Assembly (NCBI GenBank): GCA_003854995.1
Contig: RQOI01000020.1
Span: 1-24,126 of the forward strand
Source: Candidatus Zhuqueibacterota bacterium
GTDB taxonomy: Bacteria; Zhuqueibacterota; Zhuqueibacteria; Residuimicrobiales; Krinioviventaceae
Direction of reading: 5' to 3'
Length of the DNA: 24,126 nt
Shown here: in pieces, positions 1 through 7,926 of the stretch
How the letters are laid out: the number at the start of each line of letters is the position of its first letter
How positions within the stretch are numbered: the stretch's first letter is position 1
The notes under the pieces: model-generated
Database searches by the model: none
The model's input: the letters and a program-made list of their open reading frames with translations, nothing else
What the model was told of the DNA's origin: nothing
Position numbers and translations under genes: made by a program

Positions 1-141
1 CCGGTCGCGACTATGGCCATTGGCAAGGCGGGTGCGCGCAATGCCGCCATTTTTTGCGCCGAAATGTTCGCGGCGCACCATCCACCGCTACAGGAAAAAT
101 TGGCTGAATTTCGGCAAAATGGCTGCAAAATAAAAATCTGA
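1..141 (+). CDS. purE: PurE, N5-carboxyaminoimidazole ribonucleotide mutase (C-terminal fragment)
   Basis: This open frame enters from the left edge and ends at TGA 139-141, leaving about 46 residues. The fragment starts PVATMAIGKAGARNAA, which matches the conserved C-terminal PurE segment (usually G[VI]PV[AG]T.AIG.AGA.NAA). It is followed by a short amphipathic tail ending KIKI. PurE is a cytoplasmic enzyme of purine synthesis that converts N5-CAIR to CAIR. The next gene starts six bases after the stop, so the two are probably co-transcribed. The start and most of the catalytic core lie outside the window. Identification rests on this one motif. Confidence 0.85.
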   Translation, partial: PVATMAIGKAGARNAAIFCAEMFAAHHPPLQEKLAEFRQNGCKIKI

Positions 142-147
142 AAAACT

Positions 148-1044
148 ATGAAAATTCTCATCACTGGTTGTCACGGACTCTTGGGACAACGCCTCGTCAA
201 ATTTGCACCGCCCGGCTGCACGATCGTAGCGACGGATGTGCACGCGGATCACCAGTTCACTTCGCCAGAGATCTATCGGCCGTGCGATCTGACGGATCGC
301 GATGCTGTGAAAGAGCTCATCGATACGGTCGCTCCGGACAATATCATCAACACCGCCGCTTTTACGAACGTGGATGCAGCTGAAGAGCAGAGGGACTTGT
401 GCTGGCTCGTCAATGTCATTGCCATGGAGAATCTGGTGCAGGCGGCTCGACGGGTGCACGCCGGCATCTATCATCTCTCCACCGATTATATCTTCAACGG
501 CCAAAATGGGCCCTATCGGGAGAACGATACGCCAAATCCGCTCGGATTTTACGGCCAGTCCAAACTGGCAGCGGAAATGGTTCTCAAGGGATCGCCGCTC
601 AATTTCACTATCGCTCGAACCATGGTCCTCTTCGGCCATTCGGTCAACAAGCGACCCGATTTTGTCGGCTGGCTCATCAGCAAGCTGAGAAATGGCGATC
701 CCGTCCATATTGTGACGGATCAGATCGGCAATACGACCCTCAACGATGACCTGGCGCGCGCTCTGTGGCACCTGGTGCGCACGTCGTTCCATGGCGTCAT
801 TCATCTCGCGGGCCGTGAAATCATCAGCCGGTTTGATTTCGCCCACAAGGTCGCCAGGATTTTCAATCTCGATCCGTCGCTCATCAATCCCATTTCAACC
901 GCTGATTTTAAGCAGCGGGCCCCGCGTCCGCTCAATTCAGGCCTTGTCGTCGACAAAGCGATCTATACCCTCGGCCTGGAACTGTCCGATGCTGAGGGTG
1001 GCTTGCGCAAGTACAAGGCGGTTGTTGAGAATGAATCCGTCTGA
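148..1044 (+). CDS. RmlD-like NAD(P)-dependent sugar-nucleotide reductase (extended SDR)
   Basis: The 298-residue protein is an extended short-chain dehydrogenase with the usual RmlD length. The N-terminal dinucleotide-binding glycine motif GCHGLLG is at residues 7-13. INTAAFTNVDAAE follows at 67-79, then STDYIFNG at 111-118, and the catalytic YGQSK (Tyr135, Lys139) sits where RmlD has it. RmlD reduces dTDP-4-dehydrorhamnose to dTDP-L-rhamnose, but rmlA, rmlB and rmlC are not nearby. The exact substrate is therefore open; the MAT2B-like branch of the family is an alternative. The ATG start gives the intact glycine motif at the usual distance from the N-terminus. The next gene is a glycosyltransferase, which fits a role in surface-sugar metabolism. 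The family call is firm and the substrate is inferred. Confidence 0.85.
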   Translation: MKILITGCHGLLGQRLVKFAPPGCTIVATDVHADHQFTSPEIYRPCDLTDRDAVKELIDTVAPDNIINTAAFTNVDAAEEQRDLCWLVNVIAMENLVQAARRVHAGIYHLSTDYIFNGQNGPYRENDTPNPLGFYGQSKLAAEMVLKGSPLNFTIARTMVLFGHSVNKRPDFVGWLISKLRNGDPVHIVTDQIGNTTLNDDLARALWHLVRTSFHGVIHLAGREIISRFDFAHKVARIFNLDPSLINPISTADFKQRAPRPLNSGLVVDKAIYTLGLELSDAEGGLRKYKAVVENESV

Positions 1045-1068
1045 TAACGACAGGCAAAGGAGCACTCT

Positions 1069-1788
1069 TTGAAATCACTGGTCATTATCCCGACATATAA
1101 CGAGCGCGACAATATCACGCAAATGATCAATGCCGTTCAGGCTCTGGGGATCGCTGACATGCATACTCTTGTCGTCGATGATCATTCGCCAGATGGCACG
1201 GGCGATCTCGTCGAAGCGATGACCCGTCTGTACAAGGACGTCTTTCTGCTGCAGCGAAGTGGAAAGCTCGGACTGGGCACGGCGTACGTCGCTGGTTTTA
1301 AATTCGCTCTTGAGCACGGATATGAACGGATTCTCGAGATGGACGCGGATTTTTCCCACGATCCAAAGGATATTCCCAAGCTGCTCGATGGGAGTGAGCG
1401 ATTTGATGTGACCATTGGATCTCGTTATGTGAATGGCGTCAATGTCGTCAATTGGCCGCTGCGCAGACTGCTGTTGAGCATGGGAGCGAGCTTTTATACG
1501 CGCGTCGTCACTGGCTTGCCGCTGCATGACTGCACAGCCGGGTTTGTCTGCTATCGACGAAAGGTGCTCGAGAGCCTCAATCTGGACAAAATTCAATCGG
1601 ACGGCTATTCTTTTCAGATCGAGATGAAATTCAAAGCCTGGAAAAAGGGCTTTACCCTTGGCGAAGTGCCCATCATCTTCATCGATCGTCGGATGGGGGA
1701 ATCAAAGATGTCGAAAAAGATCGTCCATGAGGCCTATATGATGGTGTGGAAATTAAAGCTGCAGAGCCTCTTCGGCAGGTTGAAGTAA
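1069..1788 (+). CDS. Polyprenol-phosphate mannosyltransferase-like GT2 glycosyltransferase (DPM1-like)
   Basis: This is a 239-residue cytosolic glycosyltransferase of family 2. It has the DPM1 pattern: IIPTYNERDN near residues 6-15, VVDDHSPDGT at 35-44, LGLGTAYVAGF at 68-77, the metal-binding MDADFSHDP at 91-99, GSRY at 117-120 and RMGESK at 208-213. It has no C-terminal membrane segments, so it is the short soluble form. Characterised relatives transfer mannose or glucose from a nucleotide sugar to polyprenyl phosphate on the inner face of the membrane. The start is TTG, supported by AAGGAG at 1057-1062, six bases upstream. It lies 24 bp after the RmlD-like gene. The sugar donor cannot be read from the sequence. 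Confidence 0.88.
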   Translation: MKSLVIIPTYNERDNITQMINAVQALGIADMHTLVVDDHSPDGTGDLVEAMTRLYKDVFLLQRSGKLGLGTAYVAGFKFALEHGYERILEMDADFSHDPKDIPKLLDGSERFDVTIGSRYVNGVNVVNWPLRRLLLSMGASFYTRVVTGLPLHDCTAGFVCYRRKVLESLNLDKIQSDGYSFQIEMKFKAWKKGFTLGEVPIIFIDRRMGESKMSKKIVHEAYMMVWKLKLQSLFGRLK

Positions 1789-1804
1789 ACCTGGAACGCT
1801 GCAC

Positions 1805-2560
1805 ATGCGAGAAGCAAAGTTTCAAGCAAAAGAAGTGGGCGTCACGTTCAGGAGCCAGGGCGCGCAGCTTGTCGGCGTCCATCACAAAGTCGATTCGCCA
1901 AGCATGGTCATCATGTGCCATGGCTTCACCAGCACCAAGGTTGAAGACAAGCGTCTCTTTGTCGAGGCTGCACGTGATTTTGCGTCGCACGGCTGCAATG
2001 CATTTCGTTTCGATTTCTTTGGCTCTGGCGACAGCGAGGGCGAATTTCAGGACAGCCTGATTTCCCGCAATATTGAAAATCTGCGCGATGCCATCTCCTG
2101 GGCGCGCGCGAGCGGCTACGCGCGCCTGGCTCTGCTCGGAATCAGTCTCGGAGCAGCGACCGCAATTCTGACGGCGGCAGACACGCCTGTGGATGCGCTG
2201 ATCACCTGGTCCGCTGTTCCCGACCTGCAGCTTCTGTATAAAAATCGAGCTGGCGAACTCGTTCCGCACCAGGACAGCCTGATTGAATATGACGGCTGGC
2301 TGCTCAAGCCGGCGTTCTTTGCGCAGGCGTCGGACTATGATATTCAAAGCTGTCTGGCGAAAATTACGGCGCCAAAACTTGTCGTCCAGGGCACGGCGGA
2401 CGACGCACTCTTTATCGACGGATTTCAGCAATTTCGCAAGATCGTCCAACCGCCGGCCGATTTTATGGAGATTCCGGGCGCCGGACACACCTTTGCATCG
2501 CCGGCGCATCGACGGCAAGTCATCATTCAGACAAGCCACTGGCTGCAGCGTCACCTATAA
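1805..2560 (+). CDS. Alpha/beta hydrolase (serine hydrolase, S33-like)
   Basis: The 251-residue protein has a standard alpha/beta-hydrolase layout. The oxyanion-hole HG is at 39-40 (IMCHGFTST) and FDFFGSGDSEG at 69-79. The nucleophile elbow GISLG has Ser114. The acid is in QGTADDALF (probably Asp199) and the base is His228 in GAGHTF. All three catalytic residues are present, so the enzyme should be active as an esterase, lipase or peptidase-like hydrolase. No signal peptide or membrane segment is visible, so it is probably cytoplasmic. It begins 17 bp after the glycosyltransferase, and the ribosome-binding site is weak, which suggests translation coupled to the upstream gene. The substrate is unknown. 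Confidence 0.85.
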   Translation: MREAKFQAKEVGVTFRSQGAQLVGVHHKVDSPSMVIMCHGFTSTKVEDKRLFVEAARDFASHGCNAFRFDFFGSGDSEGEFQDSLISRNIENLRDAISWARASGYARLALLGISLGAATAILTAADTPVDALITWSAVPDLQLLYKNRAGELVPHQDSLIEYDGWLLKPAFFAQASDYDIQSCLAKITAPKLVVQGTADDALFIDGFQQFRKIVQPPADFMEIPGAGHTFASPAHRRQVIIQTSHWLQRHL

Positions 2561-2574
2561 CATGAGGAATGAGA

Positions 2575-3492
2575 ATGGGCGAGAAAAACAGCATTTACAA
2601 TTCGTATACAACAGAGAGCGCCTTTCACTCCAACGGACATCCGCGCGAGTACAAAAAGCCGCAGCTCGTCAAAGCCTATACAAACGACGAGTTTTTGAAC
2701 AGTGGCGATGCACGCGTCATTCGCATCCTTGCCGAGTATCTTGAAGTGGAGAGCCGCTTGAAGCATTTCGAGATCAAGGATACGGTCGTTTTTTACGGCT
2801 CGGCGCGAGTTCTATCCCAGGTAGAGGCAGAGGAAAAGCTGCAAGAAGTACGAGGTCGCGTGGCACTGGCCAATGGCCCGTCAGAAGAGCTGCTGCAGGA
2901 ACTCCAGGAAGCCGAGCGCGGCCTAAAGTTCTCGCGCTACTATGAAGATGCGCGTTCACTCGCCTATCAACTGGCCAAATGGTCCAAGGATCTGAAAGAG
3001 GACAGAAGATTCATCGTCTGTTCCGGCGGCGGTCCCGGCATCATGGAGGCAGCCAATCGTGGCGCCGCTGAAGCGGGCGCGCCGACCATCGGCATGAATA
3101 TCAGCCTACCGTTTGAGCAGGCGCCCAATCCATATATCAGCGAAAATTTATCCTTCGAGTTTCACTACTTTTTCATTCGCAAGTTCTGGTTCGTCTATCT
3201 GGCCAAAGCGCTGGTGGTATTTCCCGGCGGCTTTGGCACCTTTGATGAGCTGTTCGAACTGCTCACCCTGCGCCAGACGCTCAAAGTGACAAAACCGTTG
3301 CATGTCATCATTTATGGCAAAGAATTCTGGCAACAGGTGGTCAACTTTGACAAGCTGGTCGAATGGGGCGTCATTTCCAGCAAAGACCTCGAGTTGTTTC
3401 ACATTGTCGATGAGGTGGGGGAGGCGTTCATCACGCTGCGCAATCACTTTGAACGCGAATTTGTCGGCAAGGCAAAGTACTGGCATTGGTGA
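2575..3492 (+). CDS. LOG-family nucleotide-binding protein (TIGR00730-like)
   Basis: The protein has 305 residues if started at ATG 2575. That start is chosen because TGAGGA at 2563-2568 lies six bases upstream; an in-frame ATG at 2569 directly abuts this site. The LOG signature is clear: CSGGGPGIMEAANRGA around 149-164 and PGGFGTFDE at 217-225. Characterised LOG proteins are cytokinin nucleoside-5'-monophosphate phosphoribohydrolases, and some relatives were once annotated as lysine decarboxylases. At about 300 residues this is longer than plant-type LOG proteins (about 180-230). The extra length is an N-terminal extension plus a Glu/Leu-rich, probably helical insert at about 83-118. It is the last gene of the upstream group. 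The family is certain and the cellular role is not known. Confidence 0.87.
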   Translation: MGEKNSIYNSYTTESAFHSNGHPREYKKPQLVKAYTNDEFLNSGDARVIRILAEYLEVESRLKHFEIKDTVVFYGSARVLSQVEAEEKLQEVRGRVALANGPSEELLQELQEAERGLKFSRYYEDARSLAYQLAKWSKDLKEDRRFIVCSGGGPGIMEAANRGAAEAGAPTIGMNISLPFEQAPNPYISENLSFEFHYFFIRKFWFVYLAKALVVFPGGFGTFDELFELLTLRQTLKVTKPLHVIIYGKEFWQQVVNFDKLVEWGVISSKDLELFHIVDEVGEAFITLRNHFEREFVGKAKYWHW

Positions 3493-3610
3493 ATCTTTGC
3501 CATTCTTATAAGAACTTTTTTTCCCCATTCACGTCTGTATCAAAAAACAAAATGCTGACGGCTCTCCGCCTTCAGTTCACGCAGGGCCATACCATCCTTC
3601 TGAGGAATGA

Positions 3611-4492
3611 ATGAAGATCACCATCCAGGATCTGAACAAACGATACAAAAACGGATTCTCGGCGCTCAAGAATATTGATCTCGAGATCAATGACGGCCTC
3701 TTTGGCCTGCTGGGGCCGAACGGTGCGGGAAAAACGACTTTTATGCGCATCCTCGTCACTCTGATGAAACCTTCCAGCGGAATCGTCACGGTCGACCAGT
3801 TCGACCTCATGCGTCATCGTCGCCAGATTCGCGCGATGCTGGGGTATCTGCCGCAGGATTTCAGCGTCTTCACCAAACTGTCCACATGGGAATTTCTCGA
3901 TTATGTGGCTGCTTTGGCCGGCCTGACCAACGGTCGTGAGCGCAAGCGAGCGGTCGACGAGATGCTGGAAAAAGTCGGACTCTATGATGCTCGCGATCGC
4001 CGGGCGAATAAATTATCGGGCGGCATGAAAAGAAGGCTGGGCATTGCACAGGCGCTGATCGGAAATCCCAAGATCGTGGTCGTGGATGAACCGACCACAG
4101 GCCTCGATCCCGAAGAGCGTATACGCTTTCGCAACCTCCTCTCCGACATGACGCATCGAGAGATCATCATCATCCTCTCCACCCATATTGTCAGCGACAT
4201 CTCGAGCACGTGCAACAGAATGGCGCTGTTGAACAAGGGCGAGCTGATTTTTAACGACGCCCCGGAAAAGCTGATTGCGCAGGCAAAAGGTCATGTCTTC
4301 CAGATCAACGCGCTCGATAGCGACCTCGAAGCGATAAAGGCAAAATATCCGGTCATCACGACCATTCCGTCGACCAAGGGATGGGACGTTCAGGTTGTCG
4401 CCGACAAGCTGGACGATTTTTATGGCACAGAGATCGAGCCGAACCTCGAGCATGCGTATGTCTATCGCATGGAATATGGTCTGGAAAACTGA
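3611..4492 (+). CDS. ABC transporter ATP-binding protein
   Basis: This is a 293-residue ATPase of the ABC-2 exporter type. The Walker A GPNGAGKTT is at 35-43, the Q-loop Gln at 82 (GYLPQDF), the signature LSGGM at 135-139, and Walker B IVVVDE ends at Glu160. The D-loop is TGLDPEE and the H-loop His is at 192 (STH). All catalytic elements are intact. The C-terminal ~90 residues form the usual accessory domain, and the EPNLEHAYVY tail is typical of ATPases that pair with ABC-2 permeases. The ATG start has TGAGGA at 3601-3606. The gene lies 39 bp upstream of the giant permease and presumably energises it from the cytoplasmic face. It is the first gene of the export cassette. Confidence 0.95.
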   Translation: MKITIQDLNKRYKNGFSALKNIDLEINDGLFGLLGPNGAGKTTFMRILVTLMKPSSGIVTVDQFDLMRHRRQIRAMLGYLPQDFSVFTKLSTWEFLDYVAALAGLTNGRERKRAVDEMLEKVGLYDARDRRANKLSGGMKRRLGIAQALIGNPKIVVVDEPTTGLDPEERIRFRNLLSDMTHREIIIILSTHIVSDISSTCNRMALLNKGELIFNDAPEKLIAQAKGHVFQINALDSDLEAIKAKYPVITTIPSTKGWDVQVVADKLDDFYGTEIEPNLEHAYVYRMEYGLEN

Positions 4493-4531
4493 TGTCAGAG
4501 GAGTGAATCATTCATCGGAAAGGCATTCGTT

Positions 4532-7500
4532 ATGTTGTCGATTAAAAATATATGGACCATCATGCGTTATGAGGTCAAAACATTATTGCGGAGCTGGTTC
4601 TTTCGAATTTTTGCCGGGCTGGTCGTCATCATCCTCACTTTTTTCAACATTGTCTTTTTCGCGCAGGCGTTTGAGACCATGCCATGGGAGATGCGCGGCA
4701 TCCCTTCGTCCATGCCCTATTTCAATATGATGCTGCTCAATGTCGCCCAGGCCGTCATCGCTCTCTTTCTGGCTTCTGACTTTATCAAACGCGACCGCAA
4801 ACTCGACACCACCGAAGTGATTTATATGCGTTCCATGTCGAACGGCGACTATATACTCGGCAAAGCCGGCGGTCTGTTCGTCGTTTTTCTGGGCCTCAAC
4901 GTGCTCATGCTCGTCATATCTGTCATCATTCAAGTGATCTTCACCGACGTCGTCTTTCAGCCGTTCGTCTATCTCTGTTATCTGTTGCTGATGAGCATTC
5001 CGACGCTCATCTTTATCTTTGGCCTGTCATTTTTCATCATGAGCCTGGTCAAAAACCAGGCCGTCACTTTTCTGTTGCTGCTGGGCTATTTCGCCGTCTC
5101 GCTGATCGTCCTGAATGTCAAATTCGAGTCGACGTTTGATGCGGTCGCATTCTTTTTGCCGTTTTCCCATTCAGATTTCGTCGGCTTTTCGCAACTCACA
5201 GCTCTGCTGATGCATCGAATGGCTTATCTCTCGCTCGGGCTGGGCTTTATCTTTTTGACCATACTGCTGTTCAAGCGGCTGCCGCAATCCAGGGCGATGC
5301 AGACCACGTCCGCCGTGCTGGCCGTCATCTTTTTGCTGGTCGGTTCGAGCCTCTTCATCTCTTATCTCGCCCGGGTTCGTTCCGGCGACAAGCTGCGCGC
5401 CGCCATGATCGCGCTGAATGACCGCCACATGCAGCAGCCGATCGCGGACATCCTCTCCTATGACCTCGAATTTGAACATACAGGCCAGACGATGTCGATG
5501 GACGCCGAGTTGATCCTGCAGAACAACACAGCGGCCTCAATGACGCCACTCATCCTGACATTGAATCCTGCTCTGGATGTGCAGGAGATCAAACTGGACG
5601 GCCAGGATGTGCCGTTCACTCGCGAGCTGCATGTCATTCAAGTCGATGCGGACCTCAGCGCCGGCGCCAGGGCCAGTCTGTCGATGCGTTACAGCGGTTC
5701 GATTGACAATCGCGCGTTTTATCTCGTCACACCAAAAGAAGAGCGCGAGAAAATGCATGACTTGATGCTCTATAAACGCGGCAAAGATTTCAGCTACCTG
5801 GAACCCGAATTTGTCCTTCTCACCGCAGAGGCAAACTGGTATCCGATAGCCGGCGTCTCGATGGGCAGCGCGCTGGTCACGCGTCGGCAGAAGAATTTTG
5901 CCGACTATCATCTCAAAGTGAAAACAGAGCGCGGGCTCGTCGCCATCAGTCAGGGCCAGGCGCGGCCAATCGATGATGGCTACGAGTTCAAAACGGAGAC
6001 CCCGCTGCCGCAGATCTCTCTCGTCATCGGCGACTATGTGCAACGGTCGATCGACGTTGACAGCGTTGCCTATCACCTCTACACCCATAGAACGCATGAC
6101 TATTTTCTCACGTCCCTGTCCGCCGTGTCAGATACATTGGCGCCACTGATCAGGGAGTTGAAAAATGACTATGAATTAAAAACCAACGTGGACTATCCAT
6201 TCAAGTCCTTTTCACTCATCGAAGTGCCGATCCATTTCAAGACTTTTGCGCAACCGCTCCGTTTTCATCAGGACTGGGTGCAGCCCGGCCAGGTGTTTTT
6301 GCCGGAAAATGGCGCGGCGCTGGACGGCCTCGATTTCAAGAGTCAGATCGATCGGTCCATGGATCGCATGCAGGATCGCAATGAGACCATCTCTGAAATG
6401 GAGATGCAATACATGGTGCTGCGACGATTTATCGAGGGCGATCTCTTTGGCACACGGCCGAACCGTTTCTTCGGCGGCCAGCAGGAGACAGGTTTGCACG
6501 CCATTTTCCCGAACTTTTACCATTTCAGAAATGCGATCGCTTCGCCCGATCTGCCGATTCTCGATGCGACGCTGGAAGCCTTTCTCAAAGGAAAGGTTGA
6601 GACGACCGCCTTCAGTCCGGCTCGTTTCAGCGATGCGATCACCGATGATGAAAAAGCGAATATTGTATTGCGGGACTATTCACTGCAGGAAATTTTAGCA
6701 GATCCGGAGAATGTCGACAAGGCTTCCATCGCGCTGAAGATGAAGAGTTCCTATCTGTTCCGCTATCTGGAGAGCAAAGTCGGGATTGAAAAACTGGAGA
6801 CATTTTTGGCAGAATTGCTGGATAGACATCAGTTCAAAATTCTCAGCAGCAGTGAGCTGATCGCGACCATGAATGAAGAGCTGGGCATCGATTTGCAGGG
6901 TGAATTGCAGGCGTGGTATCAGCAGAAAAACGTGCCGGGTTTTTATTTCACGAATATGAAAAATTACAAGATAGTGCAGGACGAGCGCACCAAATATCAG
7001 GTGCTGCTGAATGTCTACAATCCCGAACCGGTGGGCGGCGTCGTTGTCTTTGACTTTTTCGTCCCGGGTGGCGGCATGGGACCGGGTGGCGGTTTCGGCC
7101 GTTTCAATGTCGGCTCGACCGACTATCAAAGATCCATTTACGTGGCGCCGGGACAGGCGAAACAGATCGGCTTTGTGCTGGAGGATCAGCCGAGAGCGCT
7201 GACGATCAACACGCTGGTGTCGCGAAACCTGCCCTCGCAAGAGATGCGGCGCCTCGAAGATTTTGCCGAGGACAAGAATGCCAAACCCTTTGACGGCGTC
7301 ACACTGCTCGACGAGCCGCCGAAACTGGATGTTGAGGGCGAAATCATTGTCGACAATGAGGACGAGGGCTTTAAGATTCAATCCACGGGACAACGGAGCG
7401 CCCTGAAAAGGCTTTTCAACATTCAAGGCGGCGAAGACGAAGAGTATACGACGTTCAGCCCCTGGCGTGCGCCGGATAACTGGAAAAAAACGATCAATTC

Positions 7501-7900
7501 GATTTTTTATGGCGATTTCGTCCATTCCGCCCACTTTGTCCGCGCCGGCAATGGCGACAAAAAGGTCGTCTGGGAGGCCGAGATCGAGCGCGCCGGTCAG
7601 TATGAAGTGTATGCCTATGGTGAAAATATGCCATTTCGTGGTCGCGGTGGCCCGGGAGGCCCGGGAGGCCCGGGCCAGCAGCAGGGCGGCAGACGCGACG
7701 CAAGTTTCATCAAAAGCTTTCACTATACTGTTCATCATGATGACGGTGCGGAACAGGTCGAATGGGACTCGCAATCGGCGCAGGGCTGGAACTATCTCGG
7801 CATCTTTTACTTTTCCGCCGGCATCGCCACCGTGGAGCTGAGCAACAAATCCGACGGGCGAATGGTGATCGCTGATGCGGTGAAATGGGTGAAAAAGTAG
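4532..7900 (+). CDS. ABC-2 permease fused to a degenerate M1-peptidase-like ectodomain and a golvesin-like C-terminal domain
   Basis: The protein has 1122 residues. The N-terminal 280 hold about seven hydrophobic segments (roughly 23-43, 64-84, 112-137, 145-172, 176-195, 230-247, 260-280), including the ABC-2 hallmark SDFIKRDRKLDTTEVIYMRSM at 82-102. After this comes an ectodomain of about 840 residues. Residues 300-510 are beta-rich like the N-terminal domain of M1 aminopeptidases. Residues 555-800 follow M1 fold landmarks (SLIEVPIHF, PGQVFLPENG, a helical C-terminal part) but contain no HExxH. Residues 975-1122 match the golvesin/Xly CBD-like pattern: AGQYEVYAYG, SFHYTVHHDDG, GWNYLGIFYFSAG, VELSN and IADAVKWV. 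Two Gly-rich stretches, FVPGGGMGPGGGFGRF and GRGGPGGPGGPG, lie within the ectodomain. It is the only permease in the cassette, so it probably works as a homodimer. The domain calls are by eye; the permease and fusion are secure, the ectodomain fold less so. Confidence 0.85.
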   Translation: MLSIKNIWTIMRYEVKTLLRSWFFRIFAGLVVIILTFFNIVFFAQAFETMPWEMRGIPSSMPYFNMMLLNVAQAVIALFLASDFIKRDRKLDTTEVIYMRSMSNGDYILGKAGGLFVVFLGLNVLMLVISVIIQVIFTDVVFQPFVYLCYLLLMSIPTLIFIFGLSFFIMSLVKNQAVTFLLLLGYFAVSLIVLNVKFESTFDAVAFFLPFSHSDFVGFSQLTALLMHRMAYLSLGLGFIFLTILLFKRLPQSRAMQTTSAVLAVIFLLVGSSLFISYLARVRSGDKLRAAMIALNDRHMQQPIADILSYDLEFEHTGQTMSMDAELILQNNTAASMTPLILTLNPALDVQEIKLDGQDVPFTRELHVIQVDADLSAGARASLSMRYSGSIDNRAFYLVTPKEEREKMHDLMLYKRGKDFSYLEPEFVLLTAEANWYPIAGVSMGSALVTRRQKNFADYHLKVKTERGLVAISQGQARPIDDGYEFKTETPLPQISLVIGDYVQRSIDVDSVAYHLYTHRTHDYFLTSLSAVSDTLAPLIRELKNDYELKTNVDYPFKSFSLIEVPIHFKTFAQPLRFHQDWVQPGQVFLPENGAALDGLDFKSQIDRSMDRMQDRNETISEMEMQYMVLRRFIEGDLFGTRPNRFFGGQQETGLHAIFPNFYHFRNAIASPDLPILDATLEAFLKGKVETTAFSPARFSDAITDDEKANIVLRDYSLQEILADPENVDKASIALKMKSSYLFRYLESKVGIEKLETFLAELLDRHQFKILSSSELIATMNEELGIDLQGELQAWYQQKNVPGFYFTNMKNYKIVQDERTKYQVLLNVYNPEPVGGVVVFDFFVPGGGMGPGGGFGRFNVGSTDYQRSIYVAPGQAKQIGFVLEDQPRALTINTLVSRNLPSQEMRRLEDFAEDKNAKPFDGVTLLDEPPKLDVEGEIIVDNEDEGFKIQSTGQRSALKRLFNIQGGEDEEYTTFSPWRAPDNWKKTINSIFYGDFVHSAHFVRAGNGDKKVVWEAEIERAGQYEVYAYGENMPFRGRGGPGGPGGPGQQQGGRRDASFIKSFHYTVHHDDGAEQVEWDSQSAQGWNYLGIFYFSAGIATVELSNKSDGRMVIADAVKWVKK
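7651..7677 (+). repeat. Three 9-bp GC-rich tandem units within the permease gene
   Basis: Two exact copies of CCCGGGAGG (7651-7659 and 7660-7668) are followed by a third partial unit, CCCGGGCCA. They encode the PGG repeat of a flexible Gly/Pro loop that interrupts the golvesin-like domain around residues 1036-1055. Each unit is self-complementary at CCCGGG. Copy number could change in frame by slippage. Confidence 0.8.
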
Positions 7901-7926
7901 GCGCGATGGATGGAAAAGGATTGGCT

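Noticed and set aside
3497..3520. Possible terminator after the LOG gene (TTCTTATAAGAA followed by a T-run)
   Set aside because: The palindrome is AT-only in its core, and as a hairpin gives a stem of about five weak pairs with too small a loop. The T-run is real but the stem is not convincing.
6695..7774. A 359-codon open frame on the reverse strand
   Set aside because: It runs antisense to the ectodomain of the permease fusion, which matches known family patterns. The reverse translation shows no domain and no good ribosome-binding site.
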